DNA from: an uncultured Collinsella sp.
Lineage (GTDB): Bacteria; Actinomycetota; Coriobacteriia; Coriobacteriales; Coriobacteriaceae
Assembly (NCBI GenBank): GCA_934646815.1
Contig: CAKUEW010000001.1
Coordinates: 248,001-312,000, forward strand
DNA length: 64,000 nucleotides
Reading direction: 5' to 3'
Shown here: in pieces, positions 48,142 to 54,988 of the stretch
Layout of the letters: each line of letters begins with the position of its first letter
Position numbering within the stretch: position 1 is the first letter of the stretch
Notes under the pieces: model-generated
Database searches by the model: none
What the model was told of the DNA's origin: nothing
The model's input: only the letters and a program-made list of their open reading frames with translations
Translations under genes and position numbers: made by a program

Positions 48142-48222
48142 GGGTAGCTAATTTGGGACGGGGCTATTTTGACTACCCTGTAAGCGGGAAGTCAAAATAG
48201 CCCCGTCCCAAATTAGCTACCC
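48142..48222. repeat. R2 hairpin, complete element (33-bp perfect arms)
   Basis: Arms 48142-48174 and 48190-48222 are perfect inverted copies containing GGGACGGGGCTATTTTGACT. Half-elements occur at 25468, 41441 and 50022. Confidence 0.93.
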
Positions 48223-48244
48223 TTTGCCTTATGCAGACCTGCTT

Positions 48245-48404
48245 GCCACGAAATGGGCCTATTTACTACGTTTAACCGACTACCCTCGACCACACTGAGA
48301 ATTGTGAAAGTAAAACCGCAGGTAGACGGCTTGTCAATTTTGCGAAAACACGGGTATGGTCGACCCATGCGGGTTAAACGTAGTAGATGGCCCGTTTTCG
48401 TGGC
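48245..48404. repeat. R8 long-arm structured element, copy 1
   Basis: Arms 48245-48277 and 48372-48404 pair over 33 positions with a few mismatches. Inside, CGACCA/TGGTCG and GAATTG/CAATTT stems flank the invariant AACCGCAGGTAGACGGCTTG (48314-48333). The last segment is shared exactly with copy 2 at 49710-49908. The 48055-48450 gap has no gene. Confidence 0.8.
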
Positions 48405-48416
48405 GCGGCGTTAGGA

Positions 48417-48447
48417 ATGTGACAAAGGGACTGTCCCTTTGTCACAT
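48417..48447. repeat. R3 perfect palindrome
   Basis: 15-bp arms ATGTGACAAAGGGAC and partner with a single central base. It ends next to the peptidase stop, so it may serve as terminator. Confidence 0.85.
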
Positions 48448-48450
48448 GGG

Positions 48451-49539
48451 TTAGTCCAGGCGGACCGGATCGTGGGGGTAGGCGTTGAGGATCTCGACGC
48501 CGGACTCGGTGACCAGGGCCAGGTCCTCGATGCGGACGCCGGTGCGGCCGGGGAGGTAGATGCCCGGTTCGATGGAGAACGTCATGCCCGGCTCAATGAC
48601 CTGCTCGTTGACCAGCGAAACATCACCTGGCTCGTGGTCCTGCAGGCCGATCGAGTGGCCCAGGCGGTGCGTAAAGTACTTGCCGTAGCCGGCATCCTCA
48701 ATCACGTCGCGCGCGGCGCGGTCCAGGTCGCACATGCGCACACCCGGCGCGATGAGCGCCTCGGCGGCCTCGTTGGCGCGGCGCACGATATCGTAGATGC
48801 GTGCCGTCTCCTCGTCCGGCTCGCCCCAAAAGAATGTGCGTGTCATGTCCGAGCAGTAGTTGCGGCGACGCCCGCCAATGTCGAACAGCACCACGTCGCC
48901 GCGCTTGAGCACCGTATCGTCGGGCTCATGATGCGGGTCGCCGGCGTTGGCGCCAAAGCTCACGATGGGCGGAAAGCTAAAGCCCTCGCAGTCGTGCTTG
49001 CGATACAGGCCGAGCATCTGGTCGGCAACCTCGCGCTCCGTCACACCCTCGTGAACGAGCTTGATGGCGTCGGCCATCACGGCGTCGTTGGCCGCCGAGG
49101 ACAAGCGCATGAGCTTCTGCTCAGCGGCGTCCTTGTAGGTACGGGCGGCTGTCACGGCGAAGTCGCCCAGGAAGAACTCGCTGGCCGCATGGCGTTCCAT
49201 GAGGGGCATTAAAAAGCCGGAGCGCATGACGGTGTCGATGCCGAGCGACTTGGTCGGGTTGATTTCGCGCGCGATGGCGTCGGCCACGATATCAGTATCG
49301 GTGTGGTAGGCAATGCGGGCATTGTCATACTCGGGCAGCTGATGCAACGCGTTGACCAGGATCACGGGCTCGGTATCGCGCGCGAGCAGCACGCCGCAAA
49401 AACGTTCGAACATATCGGCATAAAAGCCGGTCAGGTAGTAGATCGACCACGGGTCGTTTACGAGCAGCTGCGCGCCGGGGTGCTGGGCCTCGAGCGCATC
49501 GAGCACGCGCGCCACACGCTGGTCATCGACATGTGCCAT
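48451..49539 (-). CDS. pepP: M24-family aminopeptidase P / Xaa-Pro dipeptidase
   Basis: 362 residues of the creatinase/aminopeptidase fold. Metal ligands lie in VVLFDIGGRRRNYCSDMTRTF (two aspartates; shown in part: FDIGG, CSDMTRTF), HRLGHSIGLQDHEPG (histidine), SIEPGIYLP (glutamate) and GVRIEDL (glutamate). N-terminal creatinase_N domain precedes (about 1-130). Cleaves peptides with proline at the second position in the cytoplasm. Start at ATG 49539 with AAAGGATG upstream. Single gene; R1 and R3 repeats flank it. Confidence 0.93.
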   Translation of the reverse strand: MAHVDDQRVARVLDALEAQHPGAQLLVNDPWSIYYLTGFYADMFERFCGVLLARDTEPVILVNALHQLPEYDNARIAYHTDTDIVADAIAREINPTKSLGIDTVMRSGFLMPLMERHAASEFFLGDFAVTAARTYKDAAEQKLMRLSSAANDAVMADAIKLVHEGVTEREVADQMLGLYRKHDCEGFSFPPIVSFGANAGDPHHEPDDTVLKRGDVVLFDIGGRRRNYCSDMTRTFFWGEPDEETARIYDIVRRANEAAEALIAPGVRMCDLDRAARDVIEDAGYGKYFTHRLGHSIGLQDHEPGDVSLVNEQVIEPGMTFSIEPGIYLPGRTGVRIEDLALVTESGVEILNAYPHDPVRLD

Positions 49540-49587
49540 GAAACATCCTTTCGTTAGGGTGCCACCATGGTATCCCATACGCCCCTT

Positions 49588-49662
49588 CATAAGTTGCGGT
49601 GAAATACGGACTGTTGGGCGGCCTGGAGCCGGAAAACAGTCCGTATTTCACCGCAACTTATG
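49588..49662. repeat. R1 palindromic repeat, copy 8 (type A, 28-bp arms)
   Basis: Arms 49588-49615 and 49635-49662 are perfect over 28 bp, the longest R1 arms here. Loop GGGCGGCCTGGAGCCGGAA. Confidence 0.92.
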
Positions 49663-49709
49663 AGATGGGTGGCCGAAAGCGGAGTAATGGCAAAAGTAGT
49701 CAAAATGGC

Positions 49710-49908
49710 GCTGTCAAAATGGGCTGGTTTTCAAAAGTGGGGCGGATTACGGGGCTGGATCGATGGTGCCCGACCATAGCGGAAATGGCGAAAAAGAAAC
49801 CGCAGGTAGACGGCTTGCGTATTTTCGCAATTCGTCGGTATGGTTGGGGGCTTTCGATTGAGCCCCGTAATCCGGCATAGTTTTGAAATGACACCAATCT
49901 GGCAGCAT
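49710..49908. repeat. R8 long-arm structured element, copy 2
   Basis: Core AACCGCAGGTAGACGGCTTG at 49798-49817, inner stem GCGAAAA/TTTTCGC, outer CGACCA/TGGTTG, and arms 49728-49762 and 49855-49888 (GGATTACGGGGCT shared), with degenerate pairing out to about 49710-49908. The arms are unrelated to copy 1. It lies between two R1 repeats in a 517-base region (49540-50056) without genes. Confidence 0.8.
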
Positions 49909-49930
49909 GCTAGTTTCCGATCCCAGAACA

Positions 49931-49997
49931 AGTTGCGGTGAAATAGGGACTGCTGGGCGGCTTAAAGCCGGAAAACAGTCCGTATTTCACCGCAACT
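49931..49997. repeat. R1 palindromic repeat, copy 9 (type A, left arm with GGGACTG)
   Basis: Arms 49931-49953 and about 49974-49997; left arm TAGGGACTGC against right arm AACAGTCCGT. Loop GGGCGGCTTAAAGCCGGAA. Confidence 0.88.
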
Positions 49998-50021
49998 GAG
50001 GAGGGGATGGGGTGGATGGTG

Positions 50022-50055
50022 GGGTAGTTAAAAGAGACACGTCCCAAATTAGCTA
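50022..50055. repeat. R2 repeat, degenerate right half-element
   Basis: GGGTAGTTAAAAGAGACACG then TCCCAAATTAGCTAC; the first half has drifted. It ends next to the DUF1667 stop. Confidence 0.65.
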
Positions 50056-50056
50056 C

Positions 50057-50455
50057 TTAGGCTGGGTTGATGTTCATGCTGGCGACTAGGTCGATGCCTG
50101 TGTTTAGGAGGTTGGGCAGCACGACGTCGCCCATGCGGATGGGGGCGTTGACGACCAGGCCTCGGATGAAGGTCATCGCCTGGGCGTGGAGTTCGAGTGG
50201 GATGGCCTCGGCGGTGCGGACGGGGAGTAGGGCTTCGTCGCCGCCGGTTATCGCCACGGTGGTGGTGAGCACGCGCATGGGGCAGGTGAGCTCCTGATGT
50301 GCGAACTTGTCGCCGCGGGGGCAGCTGTTGCCGGTCACGGAGCGCACGTCCACCACGGCGCCGTTGGCGTCGCGCTCCACCTCTACAGTGAGGAGGCACT
50401 CGGATGGGCAGGTGGTGCAGTTGAACCGTAGCGTCTCAATTACGTTATCGCTCAT
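50057..50455 (-). CDS. DUF1667 protein of the glycerol-3-phosphate oxidation operon
   Basis: 132 residues. Cysteines in CTTCPSEC, SCPRG and CPMR suggest an iron-sulfur or metal site; the domain is DUF1667. In many Firmicutes and Actinobacteria the same gene follows a GlpA-like enzyme and an FAD oxidoreductase, as here, 3 bases after the previous gene. It may be an electron-transfer subunit; its exact role is not known to me. Confidence 0.85.
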   Translation of the reverse strand: MSDNVIETLRFNCTTCPSECLLTVEVERDANGAVVDVRSVTGNSCPRGDKFAHQELTCPMRVLTTTVAITGGDEALLPVRTAEAIPLELHAQAMTFIRGLVVNAPIRMGDVVLPNLLNTGIDLVASMNINPA

Positions 50456-50458
50456 GGT

Positions 50459-51853
50459 TTATGCCTCCTCAGCGGAATCGACGGACAGGACAATCTCGCT
50501 GGCACCAAGGTCGAGCGCGCGTTGGATGACCTTCGCCGGCAGCGGGAAGCTCTCCATAACGCTCGGTTTAAACGCGCGAACCTTGCCCACAAACAGCTCC
50601 TCGCCGCCTGCCAGAATACGCACGCGGGCCGCATCGACCGGTCGGCGCACGCGGAAGTTTAGCTTGGTGAGCGCCACAGCCGTAATGCGTCCGGGCAGCG
50701 CGTAGCCCGCGATGCCGGCGGGGGAGACCGTGAGCTCGCAGCCCGTGCCCGCAGCGCTCGCGCCATCACCTGCGCCGTCGCCTAACGCGTATGCCGCCGC
50801 AGCCGCACCGGCGCACTCGGACTCGGTCGTCACATTGTCTGCCAGATCGTGTACGTGCAGCACGTTGCCGCAGGCAAAGATACCCGGCACGCCCGTCTGC
50901 AGACTTTGGTCCACCACGGCGCCGCGCGTGCGCGGGTCAAGCTCTACGCCCGCGGCAACCGAAAGCTCGTTCTCGGGAATCAATCCCACCGAAAGCAGCA
51001 GCGTGTCGCACGGAACAATGCGCTCGGTCCCGGCAATGGGTGCCAGGCGCTCGTCGACCTTGCTCACCTCGACGGCTTCCACGCGGTCGCGCCCAATCAC
51101 GCGCGTGACGGTGGTCGACAGATGCAGCGGAATACCAAAATCGTCCAGACAGTTCTTGACGTTGCGGCGCAGGCCGTTGGCATACGGCATGAGCTCGTAC
51201 ACGCCCTCGACCTGGATGCCCTCCAGCGTGCAACGGCGCGCCATGATCAGTCCGATGTCGCCCGAGCCCAAAATGACGGCGCGCGAGCCGGGCTTGAGGT
51301 TTTCGATGTTGATGTATCGCTGCGCCAGGCCGGCCGTAAACACGCCGGCGGGTCGGCTGCCGGGGATCTTGATCTCGCTGCGCGTGCGCTCGCGGCAACC
51401 CATGGCAAGGACGACGGCATGTCCGGTGAGTTGCAGCATGCCGGCGGGATTCATGAGCGTGACGGTGTGGAGCTGGGCGTTATCAACGCCCGGCGCACCT
51501 GCAGCGCCCGCGTTCTCACCTGTGCCTTCGCCGCCGTCAACCCCAATCACCATGCTGTCCAAGAACAGCGCAATATCTGTCGCGCGCACCTGGTCGATAA
51601 AGCGCTGCGCGTACTCGGGGCCGGTGAGCTCCTGCTTAAAGTGCGACAGGCCAAAGCCCGGATGGATGCACTGGCGCAGGATGCCGCCCAGGTGCTGCTC
51701 GCGTTCCACTATGGCCACGCGCGTGCCGGCTTTATGCGCGGCAAGCGCGGCCGCCATGCCGGCAGGTCCGCCGCCGATAACGACCACGTCGAAGGCCTGC
51801 GTCGCCACCGCGCCACCGACCGCGTGCGTCGCGTTCACATCAAAGCTCGCCAT
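50459..51853 (-). CDS. FAD-dependent NAD(P) oxidoreductase (pyridine nucleotide-disulfide type)
   Basis: 464 residues. FAD-binding VVVIGGGPAGMAAALAAHKAG near residue 25 (Rossmann GxGxxG), NAD-binding VILGSGDIGLIMARR near 200, and GIFACGNVLHVHDLAD near 350. There is no CxxxxC redox disulfide of the reductase type. It forms an operon with the GlpA-like protein (1 base apart) and the DUF1667 protein, and probably passes electrons from glycerol 3-phosphate oxidation. Codon use includes a GTGENAG-type insertion near 120 that looks like a low-complexity loop. Confidence 0.87.
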   Translation of the reverse strand: MASFDVNATHAVGGAVATQAFDVVVIGGGPAGMAAALAAHKAGTRVAIVEREQHLGGILRQCIHPGFGLSHFKQELTGPEYAQRFIDQVRATDIALFLDSMVIGVDGGEGTGENAGAAGAPGVDNAQLHTVTLMNPAGMLQLTGHAVVLAMGCRERTRSEIKIPGSRPAGVFTAGLAQRYINIENLKPGSRAVILGSGDIGLIMARRCTLEGIQVEGVYELMPYANGLRRNVKNCLDDFGIPLHLSTTVTRVIGRDRVEAVEVSKVDERLAPIAGTERIVPCDTLLLSVGLIPENELSVAAGVELDPRTRGAVVDQSLQTGVPGIFACGNVLHVHDLADNVTTESECAGAAAAAYALGDGAGDGASAAGTGCELTVSPAGIAGYALPGRITAVALTKLNFRVRRPVDAARVRILAGGEELFVGKVRAFKPSVMESFPLPAKVIQRALDLGASEIVLSVDSAEEA

Positions 51854-51854
51854 C

Positions 51855-53321
51855 CTAGCGCACCCCCTTCAACGGTCCCTCAACCAGCCAAGATCCGGTA
51901 TCCTCCAGTAACACCTCGCTGGGCTCACAGCCCAGCTCGCGGGCAAGAATCGCCACCACGCGGCTCTGGCAAAAACCGCTCTGGCATCGGCCCATGCCGG
52001 CTCGACAGCGCCGCTTGACGCCCTCGACCGAAACCGCACCCGGCCGGCGTCGAATCGCGGCTAAAATCTCGGCCTCGGGCACCGTCTCGCAGCGACAGGC
52101 AATCTGCCCCCACGCGGGGTCGGAGCCGAGCAGCTCTTCCTTGCGCGCAAGCGGCGCGCGGTCAAAGTCGTCCGGCGAGCGGCGAATCGGGTCCCAGTCC
52201 GCTCGCTTGCGCAACGCCACGCCGGCATCGCGCAGCACAAACTCCATGCGCTCGGCAATGGCCGGCGCGCTCGCCACGCCCGGCGACTGAATACCCGCCG
52301 CCTGGAACAGCCCCGGCACCACGGCCGATTGCCCAATAAAAAAGTCGTTCGTCCCCTTAATAACCGGACGGCCGCCGGCAAACGCGCGCACCACGCGGCG
52401 CGTGTCAAGATCGGGCACCAGCTTGCGCGCGCCGGTCAGCAGCGCGTTCACATCGCCCGCGTAGGTCTGCGTGTCGCCCGGCTCGCGCACGGCGGCCGTC
52501 GCGGTGATCACGGTGTTGCCGTGCACGGTGCCCGTCACGATGACGCCCTTGGACACCGGCGTCGGCACGGGGTAGAGCGGCATCAGTGCGCGCGGCTCCT
52601 TGTCCAGCACCACGATGTTGCCCTGGCGCCAGACCATCTGGAACTCTTCGGCCCCCGCCATGTGCGAGATATCCGCAGCGCCGTTACCTGCGGCGTTGAT
52701 CAGGTAACGGCAGCGCACATCGCCGGCGGGGGTCGTCAGCGTAAAGCGTGTGGCCCCTGCCCCGTTGCCGCCCGACTCGCAAACCTCAATCGCCTCCACC
52801 GGCGCGGACCTCATAAATGTCACCCCGTTGGCCACGGCGTTCTCCAGCGCCGCGATGGCGACTTCAAACGGGTCGACGTAACCGGTCGAGGGACACCACA
52901 ACGCGCACGTGGCCTGGGCACTCGCGCGCGGCTCCAGCTCGCGGATGCGCTCGGGGCCAATGACCGTCAGCTCGGGCACGCCGTTGGCCAGGCCGTTGCT
53001 CCGCAGCTGCTCAAGATGCGCGCGGTCCTGGTCGTTAAAACCCAGCACCATCGAGCCGGTGCGGCAAAACAAAAAGCCTAGTTCTTGGGCCCACGTGTCG
53101 TACAGTTCGCAGCCGCGGGCGTTGACCTGCGCCTTTACCGTGCCCGGCGCCGGATCGTAGCCGGCGTGCACCAGGCCGCCGTTGGCCTTCGACGCGCCCA
53201 GCGCGATGTCGTTGGCCGCCTCGACCACGCAAATGGACAGGTCATAGCGCGCGAGCTGCCGCGCGATGGCGCACCCGGTAATGCCCGCGCCCACAATCGC
53301 GATATCAAACGTTTCTGTCAC
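51855..53321 (-). CDS. GlpA-like FAD-dependent glycerol-3-phosphate dehydrogenase with C-terminal [2Fe-2S] domain
   Basis: 488 residues. N-terminal FAD site IAIVGAGITGCAIARQLARY, DAO-type domain, then a BFD-like [2Fe-2S] domain with CRCETV and GVKRRCRAGMGRCQSGFC at the C-terminus. Compare E. coli anaerobic GlpA, 542 residues. Start at GTG 53321 with GGGAGGC upstream. First gene of a three-gene minus-strand operon; a 7+1+7 palindrome lies 18 bases upstream. Glycerol 3-phosphate as substrate is inferred from GlpA likeness and gene order; other 2-hydroxyacid substrates are possible. Confidence 0.85.
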   Translation of the reverse strand: MTETFDIAIVGAGITGCAIARQLARYDLSICVVEAANDIALGASKANGGLVHAGYDPAPGTVKAQVNARGCELYDTWAQELGFLFCRTGSMVLGFNDQDRAHLEQLRSNGLANGVPELTVIGPERIRELEPRASAQATCALWCPSTGYVDPFEVAIAALENAVANGVTFMRSAPVEAIEVCESGGNGAGATRFTLTTPAGDVRCRYLINAAGNGAADISHMAGAEEFQMVWRQGNIVVLDKEPRALMPLYPVPTPVSKGVIVTGTVHGNTVITATAAVREPGDTQTYAGDVNALLTGARKLVPDLDTRRVVRAFAGGRPVIKGTNDFFIGQSAVVPGLFQAAGIQSPGVASAPAIAERMEFVLRDAGVALRKRADWDPIRRSPDDFDRAPLARKEELLGSDPAWGQIACRCETVPEAEILAAIRRRPGAVSVEGVKRRCRAGMGRCQSGFCQSRVVAILARELGCEPSEVLLEDTGSWLVEGPLKGVR

Positions 53322-53338
53322 AGTGCCTCCCAGACGAG

Positions 53339-53353
53339 TTGACAGGCTGTCAA
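53339..53353. promoter_or_regulatory. Palindrome upstream of the GlpA-like operon
   Basis: TTGACAG G CTGTCAA, 7-bp perfect arms with one central base, 18 bases from the GTG start. A likely repressor operator. Confidence 0.5.
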
Positions 53354-53512
53354 TAAGACTATCCTACGGTCTGCGCACCCCCAGCGCGGCGGCAATGCGG
53401 CGAACAGCCCCGCAACACCCGCCAACGGCAGGCGAGGGGAGAACCAGCACGGATTTCGTCCTTCGTCAGACCGCGGGCACCACCACCCGGGCTCGCGGTT
53501 GATACCGCTACC

Positions 53513-54178
53513 TGTTACAGATTGAGACGTTGAGTCCACAGGAAAAAGTTCGTCTCAATCTGTAACAGCTGGGGAAGATTTTGGGGTCTAGTTGTTACAG
53601 ATTGAGATTGTTGTCTGGCTGGTTGACCGTTCGTCTTGATCTGTAACAAGTAGAGGGTGATATCGGCTTCAGATGTTACAGATTGAGATGTTTGGCTGAT
53701 GGATTTCCGTTTGTCTCAATCTGTAACATCCGGGACCGATTTTGCTGAGTAGTTGTTACAGATTGAGACAAACTTTCCAGTTGGTTTTTAATGTCTCGAT
53801 CTGCAACAACTAGGGGATGTTTTTTGGGGTCAGTTGTTACAGCTTGAGATATTGACCGGTGGGTTTTCCGTTTGTCTTGATCTGTAACAGGTAGAGGGGA
53901 ATTACGGTCCTAGGTGTTACAGATTGAGATGTTTGGCTGGCAGGCTGACCGTTCATCTCGATCTGTAACATCTGGGACCGTTTTTGACCCGTGGATGTTA
54001 CAGATTGAGATGTTTGGCTGGCAGGCTGACCGTTCGTCTTGATCTGTAACATTTGGGACCGTTTTTGACCCGTAGATGTTACAGATTGAGATGTTTGGCC
54101 GGCGGGTCACCCGTTCATCTTGATCTGTAACATCTGGACCCGGATCCCGCCCCCAACTGTTACAGATTGAGATGTTTG
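53513..54178 (+). repeat. R6 tandem hairpin array, 80-81 bp period
   Basis: TGTTACAGATTGAGA-type left arms start at 53513, 53593, 53674, 53754, 53835, 53915, 53996, 54077 and 54158. The first eight are followed by an inverted arm ending in TCTGTAACA (about 45 bases later); the ninth is a half unit. The three units from 53915 are nearly identical over the whole period, including the linker with CCGTTTTTGACCC; older units differ more. Apart from this array and the upstream palindrome, the 53322-54273 gap is empty. Confidence 0.92.
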
Positions 54179-54273
54179 TGTCCGCGTCGGCCCCGTGCTC
54201 GTCCGTAGTCCCATATAAACAAACCCCGTGGTAAACTTGACCGGACTGTAACGATTCCGAAAGGTACACCTCA

Positions 54274-54705
54274 ATGTCCAAGTACATCTCCGAGCTCATG
54301 TCGCCGCAGCTTATGGGCGTCATCTATGCCTTCGTTGGCTTTATCATCGCCCTGTACGTGCTGTCGGTCGTCTATGTGTTCATCGACGCTCGCCGCCGCG
54401 GCGCCAGCGCCTACGTGGCATGGGGCATCATCGCCCTCATCCCGTTTGTGGGCCTCATCGCCTACCTGGTCCTGCGCCCGCACTCCTACGCGGCCGACCG
54501 CGAGGAGCAGGAGCTGGACATGGCCCTGCGCGAGCGTCAGCTTGCCCAGTACGGCACCTGCCCGCAGTGCGGCGCGCCCATCGAGAAGGACTTTGTGGTG
54601 TGCCCGGTGTGCGACACTCAGGTTCGCAACGTGTGCCCCAGCTGCCATCGCCCGCTCGACGCGCACTGGAAGGTTTGCCCCTACTGCCGAACTCGCATCC
54701 AGTAA
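54274..54705 (+). CDS. Membrane protein with C-terminal double zinc ribbon
   Basis: 143 residues. Two membrane segments (about 12-35 and 48-65), a coiled acidic linker, then CPQCGAPIEKDFVVCPVCDTQ and CPSCHRPLDAHWKVCPYC, a DZANK-like pair of zinc ribbons in the cytoplasm. Start at ATG 54274 after GAAAGGTAC. The stop is created next to a direct repeat CGCATCCA (54694-54701 and 54706-54713), and the same frame stays open for 52 more codons; the gene may be a shortened form. Function not recognised. Confidence 0.8.
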   Translation: MSKYISELMSPQLMGVIYAFVGFIIALYVLSVVYVFIDARRRGASAYVAWGIIALIPFVGLIAYLVLRPHSYAADREEQELDMALRERQLAQYGTCPQCGAPIEKDFVVCPVCDTQVRNVCPSCHRPLDAHWKVCPYCRTRIQ

Positions 54706-54846
54706 CGCATCCATCGCCGGGCCGGCCGCAAGCACAAGCGCCATGTGCGCCGAGGCAACGCCGCGGGCGAGCGCACGCCGCAAGCCCTGGGCACCGCGCA
54801 TCCCGCGCATGCGCCCACGCCCCACGATGAAGCATGCGTAGAAATT

Positions 54847-54880
54847 CGCCCGCCGTGCCATTAAGGTGCGGCGGGCGCTT
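54847..54880 (+). terminator. Terminator-like hairpin after the zinc ribbon gene
   Basis: CGCCCGCCG (54847-54855) pairs with CGGCGGGCG (54869-54877); weak T-tract. Confidence 0.55.
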
Positions 54881-54906
54881 GTATACCAAGGCAACCTGCC
54901 TATAAT
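54879..54906 (+). promoter_or_regulatory. Sigma70-type promoter of thrS
   Basis: -35 TTGTAT (54879-54884), 16-base spacer, perfect -10 TATAAT (54901-54906), giving a leader of roughly 75 bases. No T-box elements were seen in it. Confidence 0.7.
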
Positions 54907-54988
54907 GATGCAAGTTAAAACGCACCTGCCCGCTACAGCACGTACCTGCAACTGCATGTATTTGCATCCGAGAGGAGAAAACATACCC

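Noticed and set aside
48142..48222. Invertible promoter (phase-variation) switch at R2 or R4
   Set aside because: The arms are only 8-15 bases apart, too close to hold a promoter, and no invertase gene is nearby.
53513..54178. CRISPR array
   Set aside because: Units are inverted-arm hairpins with related linkers; spacers are not unique, and there are no cas genes.
53837..54323. Small minus-strand ORFs with repeated NISICN
   Set aside because: They are translations of the 81-base repeat units (81 is divisible by 3).
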